Below, in pieces: positions 36,906 through 49,895 of a stretch of 64,000 nt of DNA. A program made the position numbers and the translations under genes. The DNA comes from Mytilus galloprovincialis. Its lineage: Eukaryota > Mollusca > Bivalvia > Mytilida > Mytilidae. Below the pieces are notes generated by a model. That model saw only the letters and a program-made list of their open reading frames with translations, was not told the origin of the DNA and did no database searches. Where the stretch lies: positions 59,366,439 through 59,430,438 of the forward strand of contig NC_134847.1 in assembly GCF_965363235.1 (NCBI RefSeq), given 5' to 3'. The number at the start of each line of letters is the position of its first letter. The first letter of the stretch is position 1.

Positions 36906-37129
36906 CTTGGATCATGTTAAGTTTGTGTGGTAGTAAAGCTTCATATTTAGATTTATCAATTAAAATCAATGGAAAGTACAGAAGGCAAGACATATCAGTG
37001 TGCACTCTTGTTCGTCTTTAGCTTAATTTAATTAAAATGGCATTTAAATAAATAATGGAAAGTTTTTATTATGTGTTCTTTCAGTTGTCTTAAGAAACGA
37101 TTCCTTTTTTAATATAAATTTGCAAATAG

Positions 37130-37390
37130 GTTTGTTGAGCCCACAACAGTAAGGGACATTAAGTCAATCAGCCTGTACATCTGTGTCTGACTGTTAGTTT
37201 ATTCATCCTACCCATATCAGGTTAAATTTATGGTCAAAGAAGATCACCATCAAGTTGTGGTCACATCAACTTGAAACTTGGTGCACATATTCATTAGGTA
37301 AACTTTCAAAATTAAACGCAAAATAAGGGTATTAACGCTGATTTCATAGTTCTTGAACATAGAAATATTGTGTGAGTGAAGGGTTTACAT
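37130..37390 (+). repeat. Diverged relative of repeat family B
   Basis: CAGGTTAAATTTATGGTCAA, CATCAACTTGAAACTTGGTG and CATAGTTCTTGAACATAGAA follow the order of boxes in family B but with many substitutions. Confidence 0.5.
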
Positions 37391-37565
37391 TTGAATGGAT
37401 CAGTCAATTAAAGTGATCCATGTTGTAATGAATGGAAATATAACAAATGTAATAAACAATAAAATATTTTGACAGTTTTAATGAAAACAATGCTTCTATC
37501 AAAACAATAATTTAGTCAGCAATAACAAACAAGATCTAATAGCTTTCTAATACTGAAAAATATCA

Positions 37566-37845
37566 CAGAAACTGCTATAAATAACATGAAATGTTCACCA
37601 TACATTAAATAATGAGAGACACATACTAAAGCAGACACTGCTATAAATGAAATTAATGGTTAACCATACATTAAATAATTAGAGACACATACTAAAGAAG
37701 ACACTGCTATAAATGACATGAATGGTTCACCATGCATTAAATAATGAGAGAGTAATATAAATAACATGAACGGTTCTCCACACAATAAATAGCAAAAGAC
37801 TCATACTTAAGCAGACAGCACTTTTAATGACATTCATTGTTCTCA
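37566..37845 (+). repeat. 66-bp tandem repeat, about four copies
   Basis: Repeated boxes ACTGCTATAAATGACATGAA, GGTTCACCATACATTAAATA and ATGAGAGACACATACTAAAG. The third copy has an internal deletion and the last is diverged. Confidence 0.9.
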
Positions 37846-40800
37846 AAAATGGATAAAATTAACAAATAGAAACGGAAAAATGTTATCAACAATGTAAGAC
37901 AATTCTTCAACCTCTTAAAAGAGGAAAGTTTTATAAGAGTTATCTGCCATTGGGAACAGTATAAACATATCTTTCAAAAAGAGAATCTGAGTAGTTTACT
38001 TTTCAAAATCTTTAACAATATCAACAACAACTTTAAAATTTAGAAATTATTGCATGAAATGCGACTGGGTTATTATCGCAATAATTCAAACTCGCATTTT
38101 GAAAAATTTTATATGAATTGAACAAGATTAAAAATTAAAATTGCAATTTAGTCTAAAATGACAAAATCGCAATAATAAATGCACACAATAATTTCTAAAT
38201 ATACAGTAACTCAAAATTGGTCCAATAATGTTTCAAAGCACAAAAATTCTTAAGATGGTTTTATTTAGTTCACAAATAGCACTTTTTTCAGTACATACAT
38301 ATGACATGTATATATGTATACCTGTAACTGTTTCTCATGTGATAACAAATATATATAGAATATAACACCAACTATTTTCATATAAATAAAATTTACAGGC
38401 ATAAATATAACATCAAATGCCTTCTATATATAAATATCTATATACAAAATGTACATAACGAAAGAGTTTTATAAATATCAACAATATTTAAAATTTGTAC
38501 AAAGTGTAAATATTGAACATTAAAAATGAACACAAGAGTTTTATGACAAATAATATTAACTAAATATTTACACACTTAAGTTTCGAGTTTCAGACAGTCA
38601 TTGCTTTGGTTACTGCACAAACTCCAGGCTTTTAAACTTTGAATTAGCCATAGTCAACATATTTTTTGGAATGTCAAAAAAATAAATAACGGCAAAATCG
38701 ATTTCATTTTATCAAGCCAATTATAATTTTATTTGAACTAAATAGGTATATTGGTATGCAAATTATATACATGTATAAAAGACTGCCATTCATGCAGCAG
38801 AGAAAAAAATAATGTAGAAATCACAGCCTAGAAATGTATTCAATATTGCTGATGATATTTTCCAAATGTCAATTGATAACAAATTCCCATTTCCCCAACA
38901 ACATGGAGTACATACAGTTAGCTTGACTTGTTTTTCCCCTGATTTTAATAAATGTGCAAATTGTGAAAACTGTGTTAATAAAGTTAAGAACCATAAACCA
39001 GAAGCAATTAATTACAAGTTTTGAAATAAAACTTTTTGCACATTTCTACTTCTTGCTACTTTTCAATACAATGCATATTTTAATACATAATATCAATATT
39101 TATATTGCAAAACCTTTTATATAACAGGGATTTAATTCTATACAACAATTTTAAATTAAAAGTTACAACCTAAGATGTTAAACTTTATACTTCAATGAAT
39201 AAAATAAATGTATTTAAAATCATTGGTAAACTTTAACTGTTTGCTTTAAGTTACTATCTAGTTATCAGCATTGAAACAGAAAAAACCTTGATTTTATCCC
39301 CCCGTTTAAAATACAAGAAGTGAGAAGATAAACCTTGGTCTAATTATGTTATGTAATCCTGAGTTCTTCCAAATATTTTCTTTGAAAAACAACTTTGAAC
39401 CAGCTTTCACAGAATTAACCTTTTCCCCATCAAAAATGAATAAAATCTTTTCAATTTATTTGAAAGTTTTCAAGTACATATTTTTTTACAAATTTCAATG
39501 ACAACAAAAAACTTACTTTATCAACAGGTGTGATGTATAAGTTGGCAAAATATTTAAACAGTCGTTTTAACATTAAGTTAAATTTAAATCCTATAAAGTA
39601 TAACTAGAGAAAAAGGTACCAGACTTAATGGTTTTATCTTTTACTTCAATTAAAGACTTAAAAGTAACAGAAAACTTCATTTCATTCAGTATCTAAATAT
39701 AAGTGTCTCCCATTCTAAGAAATCCAGAAAAATTAATATGGAACAAACATTTATCAATTCAAGGTATTATAGTTATTACATCTGTACAATTTTAACAGAG
39801 GTATTGATTTTTTTGTGGTACTTACAAATTTTTTTTTTTTACAGTACCAAATAAACATTTTCCATTCTGTGTTAGATTAATGCTTTGTTACTACATGTGT
39901 ATCAACAAGGAGTTTTTTTCAGTTCTATAAGTATGAATTTGTATTTCAAAAACAACCAAGCAAAGTTTCTTTCAAAATTGTTTCTTTAAGCTTCAATATG
40001 TATGAATTAGGTACAATTTTTCAAAAACAGCCAACCAATGTTCAGTCAAAGAAATTGGGGTTTGGCATTTACAGGATAAAATTGACGATTCTTTTTTCAA
40101 ATTTACAGAATTAACAAAAATTGTCAGGACATGTTCTATCAGTCTTTTACTAATTGCGTGGATTGAATGTTTCTATAAAAATTGCAAATAAAAATAACTG
40201 TTGTTGAAAATAAACAGGATTCCTTCATAAAGAAGACCTGAAAGCCACATTCCTGAGGTTTCTAGTCATGTAACTTAACCACTGCATCAGAAAGGATAAT
40301 CATAAATATATTGCATGGTAATAAACTACAATACAATTAAAATTTCACAGACAATAAAAAAAAAATCAAATCCTTTTATATTTCTCTACAGTCAAATATG
40401 TATGACAACCTATTTAGTACATAATTCTCTGTAAGATAGGTGTTATATAAGATTTTCACACTGGAAAATGTGAGAAACATGTAATATATTTGATTCATTT
40501 AAATCAATTTATACGAGAAAACACTTTTATTTAAGGATGTTTGCTTGTCATGCTTCAGAATTTTTGTCAGATTTTCGAAATCCTCTGGTTTTCTCCATTT
40601 GAATACCTTAAAAAAATTTGCCCATGGACCCCCTTTTTACTTTTTATAAATCTTTTACAGGTATAATTATTAGCCATTTGTTAAAGTCTTATAAAATCTT
40701 ATTTATTTTTTAATAGTTTTTAAGAATTTTAACTTGTCAATGATAAAGCTATGAAAAATCAAGTAAGAACATTTTCCCGCCAAAATTCAAATGGCTAATA

Positions 40801-43800
40801 TCTCGAAAAAACAACCACTTTCACCCCTTTATTATTTTTGCTTTTTTGATTCCTCAATTAATCCCCTATCAATATTTACTGTTTTATGGAAAGTTATTTA
40901 TTTTGAAACTGAGCAGCAAACTTCCTTAACGCTGATTGTTGATGTATTTTGAATGTTTTATGTGAAAACTGGATTCCTACACTCTAGTTGACAAGATTAA
41001 CTTTCCCAAATGTCTTTTTTAAAGCATTCATCTGTATTCCTTTGCACGGTATTCAACCCAACCCTAAGTAACTTACTCAAGTATTTTAATTCTATAACCA
41101 ATATATATCCCAATTAGATAATCATCCCTTAGCTCAATCTACTGAAGTAGATTTAAAGCTCAACAAACATACAAATGATGTAATATCAAAACATCTTATA
41201 CCAAAAAAATAGAGGTATAGATAACAATTGAAATATAACCAATGAAGTCAATTTAAGGAAATATGAAACAGTTTTGTCTAACACTTTTATGAAAACTGAA
41301 ATAATCAAAATAGCACTTTCAAAATACTACAACCTGTATAACAGTAAATACAAGCACAAATATGAAAATAAAATTTAGAGAACATTATGTACAAATATTG
41401 TATGTCACATTAAAGGAAAAGTACATCATGTATTTCATATGAATAAAACAAAATTTGTATCAAATTATATTTTGAAAACATTTCTCATTCAATTTTTATT
41501 AATTTTTCAACTTATGCAAGTCTATATTCATTGTTTCCGAATAACTTTATTCTTGAATTTGATTTTGAAACTGGTAATTTTTAACGCAAACCTAATGCCA
41601 TCATGACATTTTCCTTCCATCTTTATTACTTTGTAACAGCAGAAATTCAATTATTTTTAAAGTCACTTAAAGAAACTCAATATTTCTATTTGTTCAGTTG
41701 AAAATTCAATGCAGAATGGCACTGTAGAGATACGTTAGTTGAAATTACTCATTGAAATACATTTTTGACTTTGCTTGAAACCTGTCTAAACTGAATTACC
41801 TCTCCAAGACTTGTGGTCATGATTTTGTTCAGCTTTGGTAGATTTTCTGTTTTATATTGTTCACAATGCATACAATTTTAATCTGAGCTTCAGATCATGT
41901 TATGTTTACGCAGGTTTTCAGTTTGTTTAAGATTTGGTTTAGACAGGTTTCACTGTATAATAAAAATAATAACTGATAAGGAGACTTTGTACACTTTTGT
42001 CACACAAATGTTCTCGATAAAGCTATAGTACATCATGGCCCTATTGCAATTAAAGCTACATAAATATATAAATAAACAATGTATATACATATGACGACTC
42101 TACATGTTTAAAGCTGATATTATATGAAAGACAAGCTAGTTTTGATAATCATAATGAACATTTAAACAGCAATATCACACATATCAATGCAGAATTTGTT
42201 TTCTTTCCAATTCATTCATACCCAATGAAATTTATTGTTTTAAAATTCCATTTCGATCTAACCCTTTATATAAGCTAAGAAATAAATTGTTCTTTAAAAT
42301 AAAAAAAACACTTTTTGAGGATCCTATGGCATCTAAATTCATTAAACCCAAGTGACATGATATTTGGATTAAATATCTACAAAATACCTGGGGATAATTC
42401 TTTTAAAATAATGTAATAAACTATGTAAAAGGAGGGGTGAAATCAAACATGACATTTGTCATTTAAAGTTCACAGTATGATTTAAATGAATTAATAATTA
42501 TATTATTCCTTTTTAATTTTTTCCATACTTGTCTTTAATTTATTGACAAACTTTCAAAAAAAAATTGTATATTTTGACTTTTTTTCCAGTCATATCTTCA
42601 TCAAATTTCACAATTAACTACAGTTACTTCAACTTACTTGAGTCTTGGGTTCAATAGATGTTGGATACAGATACATGTATGACAATGACAATAAAAGAGG
42701 TCAAAATGGGGTCATCTACTAAAGAAAATGTCTCCACAATATTTTTAGCTATAAGTTGCAAGTAGTGGTTTTTTTATACTGGTTTTGAAAATTTACAAAT
42801 GAGAAAATAACACAGGGAAATATTGAAAGAGAATATCTTTGGTTCACGAGCTGAACATAATATGTATTAATCTTTGTACAATGAGTTACTATAAAATAGT
42901 TACTGTGTGTATTGACCTGGGATTTAACAATATAAACTAATCAGACTATAATTTCTACTTAATCTCAATACTGAGGCTGATTTGGTATGGGGATTTGTTA
43001 ATTCTTAAACAGTAAAACTTTAAATGGTGAATAATTTTTTGTAGGATATATCATTTAACTAAAACTAAAAAAACATACACCAATTTAAAAATGTATTTAA
43101 GCAGCATGACATATGGTGATATAGAAGATACTACAAAGAAAATATTTCTCTTTCTTGTGACAATTGGATGCACTTTAAAACATTTAAATGACATAGCATA
43201 CCTTTGAACACCTTTATTGATTTATACCTATACCAAACATAAAACACCAACCTCCATAAAAATCTTTTATGCTCCACTCTTGAACATGTTTATTGAGCTG
43301 GCATTGTCACAATTTGTCAATAACTGCTGACACTTAGCCATTTATGGCCATTTTTAGTGAATTACTCAAACAGCACTTGAATATTTTTTTACAATTCATC
43401 AAACTTTAAAAAAAGATTTTATGAGCTTTTAAGACTAAATATATGAGTTTTCTGGAAAGAAATGAAAAACCTGAAGGTTTTAACGTCATAATACTTTTGT
43501 GAGGAATTAATGAAAAAAATGTGGACATTTAACTATTTTCATATAGTAAGCAAAATGCATCTCAAAACGGTTCTAAAAGAAATGTAAAATTTTAGAAGTC
43601 AGAGTACTGATGAACAAGCTTATCCTTTATAGTTTCCTCCAAAATCCAAGGTTGTCCTTTTCTGCTGTATCTGTGTCTATGGTCAGTGTTTGGCCAATCA
43701 GGACAATGCCAGCACCTCATGACTTAAAATAACACATTTTGAAGCTGACTGAAACAATATTGCTTTCTTCTGTCATGTAATATGACATTGTCATGGGTCA

Positions 43801-44741
43801 TGTGTACCTAAGAAACTATCTGAAAAGAGAAAGAAATATCATATTAAGGTATAAGCACCATTAATAAGTGATCTGACACATATCTAATCACTAAATCCAT
43901 TTAGAGATCTGTACAGAATTTAAATCAGGAAAACTAGAATCACTGATCCTTTGGACAGAAGAGAAGCTAGAAGCAGTGATGATTTTGGTAGAAGATAAAA
44001 AGTAGAGCTAGAAGCAGTGATGACTTCTCATTTTCCTGTTATTTTGTATCTCGTTATTTTTTACCTCACAAAAAATAAGTTGGTTTACAGCAACTCCATC
44101 AAGAGTGGATTTTGTTTGAGTCACTCTGACTGGCCTTTGTGTACTGATATATCATAGGTAAAGTACGTTTTTATATTTCAATTGTAATTTTTAGAAATAA
44201 GCATGATATAGTTGATACAAGAAAAGACATGTGTCTAATTTATGGTAATTCATGTACATATATCAAACATTATTTGAACTTGTGCACCACTAAATCTTCA
44301 AAGACCCTCATCAAATTCTATTTAATCATCAAAAAATCATTTGCAAATAACAACTAATTCTTCAAAGTGATTTTTTCCTTACATTCTCATGTCACCATAC
44401 CTGAAGTTCGTTTTGAGGGAACAAATTAATGACATTCAAATTTTAGCCATGTCATCTTAATTTGCTATGCAAGACTTTAATATCACATTTCATTCAAATT
44501 TATATATTTGGAAATATAATTCCAGAATAAATTGCACCTAATGAAATATGTAAATACAAATTACGGTTGCTACACAAAACTATAACATCAAATACCTTGA
44601 AATTAGTTGGAGTACAAATTGCAAGCCTTCAGCCTGCCAAAAAAATCTACAAGGCTAAAACATAATACAAGGATAAACAATCAAAGGCGGCAATTCTTAT
44701 CTATAACTTAAATGGCGAAAAGCAAAGTAGAATCTAGGTGT
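37846..44741. other. 7-kb region without recognisable genes
   Basis: Apart from the MITE at 38034-38208, I found no repeat, RNA gene or coding exon that I can defend. On the minus strand a strong acceptor (TTTCTCTTTTCAG) lies at about 43820. What follows quickly hits stops, so this region could be a long terminal 3' UTR exon of a minus-strand transcript. A 29-codon minus-strand frame near 43630-43720, ending NLGFWRKL, is too short to judge. Confidence 0.35.
38034..38208. mobile_element. MITE family T2, copy 1
   Basis: Inner ends TTTAGAAATTATTGCATG and CACAATAATTTCTAAATATA are inverted and the right end closes with CAGTA. The family is also at 55016 and 62927. Confidence 0.7.
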
Positions 44742-45515
44742 GTAGAGTGGGGTGCCCATACCGGGACACAATTTTGCAGTTTTATGATTTTGAGGAGTGA
44801 AAACTTCAAAGGATGGCTGAAATGGAAGAAATATGCTGGTAAATTACATTTTTACCTTAGCTGTATTTGGCAAAACTTTTAGGAATTTTGGTTCTCAATG
44901 CTCTTCAACTTCGTACTTTATTTGGCCTTTTTAACTTTTTTGGATTTGAGCGTCACTGATGAGTCTTTTGTAGACGAAACGCGCGTCTGGCGTATATACT
45001 AAATTTAGTCCTGGTATCTATGATTAGTTTATTTATAACAAATATAATATTTTTTTTAAACTTGGACAAATTTTGGCACTAACTGCAAAGGACCGAAAAT
45101 TGGACAGCAGCCACTTTCATGAATGAAAAACACAATTTCAAAGAAGTATTTCTTAGTAATTATTTGAATGAATGCCCTGAATTTCAGTTCTTTACACCTT
45201 TAAAATGTCTACTATTCATATATAATGAAATTGATTTGATAAATATTGTTTAAAGCTGCAGTTATTTGGCTTTAAATAGATGTGTATCAGCGAATAAGTG
45301 TCCCCTTTGAAAAAACATTAGGCAATTTCAAATAGCCTTTAATGTAACTTTTCAGATGATTTTTTTTCAAAGAAACACGTTTTTCAAGCTAAGAATATTT
45401 GGCCTTTGATGTTATCTTCATATAGAAATATCACTATACTTCAGAAACATAAAGACCTGAACATAAACTGCAGAAAACATGGAAATTTATGGCGAAAATG
45501 AGCACCCCACTCTAC
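44742..45515. mobile_element. 774-bp element with 14-bp perfect TIRs
   Basis: GTAGAGTGGGGTGC at 44742-44755 and GCACCCCACTCTAC at 45502-45515 are perfect inverted repeats. Weaker pairing (CCAT / TCAT) continues inward. A dispersed repeat with a hammerhead-like core sits inside. No transposase frame is visible and the target duplication is unclear. Confidence 0.75.
44890..45030 (+). repeat. Dispersed repeat with hammerhead-ribozyme-like core
   Basis: TTTTGGTTCTCAATGCTCTT, GAGCGTCACTGATGAGTC, TAGACGAAACGCGCGTCTGG and CTAAATTTAGTCCTGGTATC are, from memory, typical of a very abundant mussel repeat. Within it, CUGAUGA (44956-44962), a 3-bp stem II (GUC 963-965 / GAC 973-975), GAAA (976-979), a CGC/GCG stem III and UA (993-994) follow the hammerhead order. 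Stem I pairing is poor. Confidence 0.6.
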
Positions 45516-46655
45516 CTGTCTAAATTATAACATGAACTGTTGATACAGAGATATGTCTCACCGTATATGTTTTGAAAAAAAAAATATCAATACATTTAAA
45601 TTGTACTTTAATATGTAAATTATGCAAAAAACTCAAATTCAATGCACCATGACTGACTTAATGGGTCAATAAGATGGTGCCAAACATTTTCTGAGATATA
45701 AGATATATATTCTGGAAACATGCTCTTCTTTTTGTTTATTTGATTTCAAAACCACTAATGAAAATTAAAAAACCACTGGAAAAAATCTAAATTATCATCC
45801 CATAAAACCAGAAGAATGAGAACAATTGCTTTGGAAACCTTCAAAACAATAAATCCGAAAAGTCCTGATTTTGTGCAAGATCATATTGTATAAAAGGATG
45901 ATAGATATTCCAGTGGTGTAGAAATACCAAGATTGAGAACTACAAAGTATGGTAAGAATTCTTTCAGGAATGAGGAAGTACGACTTAGGAATACACTGAC
46001 AATTGAGGCCAGGAATACGGCCTCATATGACTAGGTTAAAAGTTATAAAACAAATCATTTCTAACCAATGTGATGGATAAAATAGTTTGAGCAGTGCATG
46101 TAAATACCAAATCCTGATGCTTTAAACTTTGCTAACTGCTTTTATTATATATGCTTATTGGCTGTCATTCATCTGCTATATCATATATGCTAATTGTAGA
46201 GCTTTCTGCTTGTTTTGAATTTTAAATATTATTGACCTATCATAGCTACCTATTCAAAAATTTTTGCATTATTGTTAACTATGCAAAGGTTCAACAGTCA
46301 ATAGATCATGAAAGAGGAGGCATGGTCAAAAAATCTCTATAGAAATGAGATGTGCCAACGCTTACAACCCCAACCCCCATCAGCACTCACCTAATGTTTA
46401 AAATTGTGTACAGTTCAGACAAGGTTCATGATATCCATATATAAGAAATAAACTCTCCAAATCAATTGATAAAGGAATAAAATAGGAGGTTCAAAAGTAT
46501 GGAAAAAGGACAGATAGACACATAGCCATATCACTAATATTGCAAGCTTTAGAAAGCATGAGGTAATTGTATGATAAAGATGCTCCAAAAATTTACCACA
46601 AGCCTAAAATACTGTCTCAACAGCAAAATTTAACTTTAAACATATGTAGAAATAA
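45516..46655. other. Intergenic, no gene recognised
   Basis: No coding or repeat signal could be assigned. Confidence 0.3.
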
Positions 46656-46659
46656 GAAG

Positions 46660-46965
46660 AGGTGGTATGAGAGCAAATGAGACAACTCTCCATCCAGGTC
46701 ACAATTTTTTAAAAGTAACCTATTATAGGTCATAGTACAGCCTTCAACACGGAGCATTGGCTCACACCTAACAGCAAGCTACAAAGGGCGCAGAAAATTA
46801 CTCGCGTAAAACAATTCAAACAGGATAGCCAATGGTCTAAGACTAATCTATATAAAAAACAAGAAACACATATGAACCACATCAACAAACAACAACCACT
46901 GAACAACAGGTTCCTGACTAAGGACAGGTGCAAACAAATGCAGCAGGTTAACATGTTTCAACAAG
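46660..46965 (-). repeat. Dispersed repeat family A
   Basis: GAGGTGGTATGAGAGCAAAT, GAGACAACTCTCCATCCAGG, TAGGTCATAGTACAGCCTTC, ACAGCAAGCTACAAAGGGCG, and the tail GGACAGGTGCAAACAAATGC. Collinear with 405-735. Confidence 0.8.
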
Positions 46966-48050
46966 CACCAACCTTCACCCTTCATAATGATTTGAAAAAG
47001 TGCTCCAGACAGAAAATTTGTTATTCTAAAACAACATTGAAACTGTTTCTGTTATTGACAATGCATTCTAGAATTCAAAGACAAAATAGATTAATCTGTC
47101 AGTTTAATATTTAGAACATGTGGATTTTCTAACATTTTATAACATAACAATATTTCATGAACATAGAGTAAAGCATTTAACACTCTGAAGTGATGTATTT
47201 AATTTAAGCTGATTACATTTTTTAATAAGATTCTACTTTTTAATATCAAGCTACTTGAACATTCAGTATAAGTTCAATCGCCTGAACAAACAGGTGATTA
47301 TTGTACTTCTATTACTTGTCATAAAACTAGGACAGTAATACAAAAAGTAAACTTTTTAATAAATGGAACACAACACTTAAATGAACAATACAATCAGCCT
47401 TATTATATTTATGATTAGTGTAAAGCCCTTTGTTTCTTTTGACAGACGATATTATGATATATTTTAAGTAGCCTATATTTTAATTTTGTTAATGAAATGC
47501 CTATCATTTAACCCGATTGTTCAATGAGATACACAAAAAACACATATTTGTTATCATCAAATTACTGTCGATTTTTTTTAAAGTTGAGAAGATTTTTTTA
47601 TAGTTTTGGCAGAGATAGTATTTAATTTAAGACTGAGTATTTTGATAGAAAATATAGAAAAATTACCTTCAAATCTTTTTTTCATAGTTTTGGCGAAATC
47701 AGGGGGATTTCTCATTTCATTAAAGAATTTTAACCAAAAAGAAAAAAAATACAGGGCAAACATTAAAAAATTGGCCAGACCTACGTGATAATCTGCCTGT
47801 GAAATAAAGCAGTTTTAATAGTCTATTATTTATTGTGTTTTAAAAATTAGCTCTTTAAAACTGATTTACATAAATTAAAATGTGCTGAAAACATGTTCAT
47901 TAAATTGTTATATTAAAACATTGGATACATGTATCTAAGGTGTTGCATTATTCTCTGTCTTTCAGCAGTGTTATGTCTAATGCCAATTACAACTTGATGG
48001 ATCAGGGTATTTTTTGCATTATCACCTACAAGTCTCAATAGTAGATATCC
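46966..48050. other. Intergenic, no gene recognised
   Basis: AT-rich; overlapping open frames on both strands at 47578-47788 are mirror products of low-complexity sequence. Confidence 0.3.
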
Positions 48051-48052
48051 AG

Positions 48053-48269
48053 TACTGTGGATTCATTATATTATTATTCGTTCGATACCAATTTTTGTGG
48101 TTTTCGTGGGAACAGGTGAACCACAAATTTAAATGTTCAACGAAATACCAAATTGCTATTAGGTTGTATTTAGATTTTGACAAAACCACGAAATAACATA
48201 TCCACGAAAAGGCAAGTTTTACGCAATCCATGAAAACTGATACCCACAAAAATAAATGAATCCATAGTA
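48053..48269. mobile_element. MITE family T1 copy
   Basis: Starts TACTGTGGATTCATTATATT. Internal GTGAACCACAAATTTAAATG and AACATATCCACGAAAAGGCA. Ends AATAAATGAATCCATAGTA. TIRs pair over about 18 bp. Confidence 0.9.
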
Positions 48270-48305
48270 GTCAAGTTCAGCTTAGATATATTGACCAATG
48301 GAGAT

Positions 48306-48518
48306 TACTGTGGATTCATTAATATTCGTTGGATACCAATTTTCGTGGATTTCATTGGTACAGGAAAACCACGAATTAAGATGTTCAACGAATATCACAT
48401 TTGGTAAAAGAAATGAATGCATAATTTACCAAAACCACGAAATTAAATATCCACGAATATGCAAGTTTTCTTCAAAACACGAAAATTGTTATCCACGAAA
48501 ATAAATGAATCCACAGTA
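48306..48518. mobile_element. MITE family T1 copy, 36 bp from the previous one
   Basis: Starts TACTGTGGATTCATTAATAT and ends ATAAATGAATCCACAGTA. Same internal order as 48053-48269 (CGTGGATTTC, CACGAATTAAGATGTTCAAC, GAAATTAAATATCCACGAAT). Confidence 0.92.
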
Positions 48519-48665
48519 CTCCATTCATTGAAGATGAATCAATTCAATCAATCAGACTGTCAAGTTTTAAATATTGACAACTTCAAAACTACTGTCCAAA
48601 ACATACCCAAAGTCTTAGGTATAAAGACAAATAAAAGTCAAAGATACATGATTTTTACATTATAA

Positions 48666-48967
48666 GTTATCTACGTTCATATCTGTAGATATGGATATTT
48701 TAACACCCTGAAGCAGAGTTTGCGAAATCTTTTTTCCCCTGGTGGTCCTTGAAGAAAATCTGCTGGTCCTCACTATTAATTCTATTGAAAAATGATAAAA
48801 TTGTGTCAGTTCTATGCAAATTTTTTGGTGATAAATTCCTGAGGACCACCACTTTTCGTGAACTCTCCCTAAAGTATCCAAGTACACCATGAGGCGCAGC
48901 CAAAGGGTGTACAGGGTACTGAAGGGTGTTAAAATATCCATATCTACGAATATGAATGTAGATAACG
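48666..48967. mobile_element. 302-bp element with about 46-bp TIRs
   Basis: Left GTTATCTACGTTCATATCTG, TAGATATGGATATTTTAACA then CCC is mirrored on the right by GGGTGTTAAAATATCCATAT, CTACGAATATGAATGTAGAT then AAC. The interior contains CCTGGTGGTCCTTGAAG and CTGCTGGTCCTCACTATTAA but no recognisable protein. Confidence 0.9.
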
Positions 48968-48969
48968 AA

Positions 48970-49895
48970 TTTCTCCCCGGTCTTAGTCTAAATCTGGCGA
49001 TTTTAAGAGAAATTCCATCAAAGTTTAACGTGAAAGTAACGTTTTGGTTTTTTTTAAATATCTTTTATTAAAATTTGAGATTTTTTAAAGGGGTGTAGGG
49101 TACTACCTTTGGTAGAACCCTACATGTAGACAAATAGAAGACGTTTTTAATCTAAAGACAGAGAAAGTGACATGTGTCGAATTTGGCGCTCAAAGTTGTG
49201 AGAGTTACATCATAGACGGTGTGATGTCAAGTTAGACGTGGGTCATTTGCATAGCTAGGTCAGTAGTCCCTTTAATTGACAATGTGGCAGAATAGTGATG
49301 CATTTACTTAAATGAGTGCAAATAATCGACATAATAAGATAGAATCGTTAGTGGATTAAGTATTTAATTATACAGACATCATGGATAATCTACAGAATTC
49401 GATATTTCATAAGGAACAATCATGGGACTAAGAAAAACGCGTGTGAATTTCCACGATGTAATAGGTTAGCAACACTCAGGGGCTATAGGTTTTGTAACGT
49501 TGTGCGTTAACCAATCAAAATCCTAGAAATATACTAAGCCAGGGATAATAGGTGTTATCGAGCTTTCAGAAACTTCAAGTACTCTCAGATCTTTTTTTGT
49601 GTCTTTAGTGTTCATGTCAGTTGTTTGTGTGTTATGTATCAATCTGATGAGTCAGGCACATTTCAACTGATATTTTAAGTTTGTTCTTATTTTGTGATGT
49701 TTCATCATTGTCCTAGGTTAGGGGAGGTTGGGGCTCCCTGATTAGCTACAGAAAAGTAGCTCTTTGGCCATTTTTATATTTTTTGACAATTTACGATCCA
49801 CAAAAATCCAAAATATAAGAACCATTAGAGTTATAGTTCCACAGCAAGGTGCCCACAAATGTGTTAAAGCCAACAACATTCTGTAATGCCAGTCC
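48970..49895. other. Intergenic; one hairpin, a relatively CpG-rich patch
   Basis: Hairpin at about 49095-49125 (GTAGGGTACTACC / GGTAGAACCCTAC). Bases 49420-49560 contain more CpG than the surroundings and an ACCAATCA box (49510), so this could be a promoter or another repeat. No adjoining coding exon was found. Confidence 0.35.

Noticed and set aside
43630..43720. Minus-strand 29-codon frame ending NLGFWRKL as a terminal exon
   Set aside because: No acceptor in phase and too short for a family assignment.
46730..47114. Open frames of 74 and 80 codons on both strands
   Set aside because: They lie in a family A repeat copy and are shadows of it.
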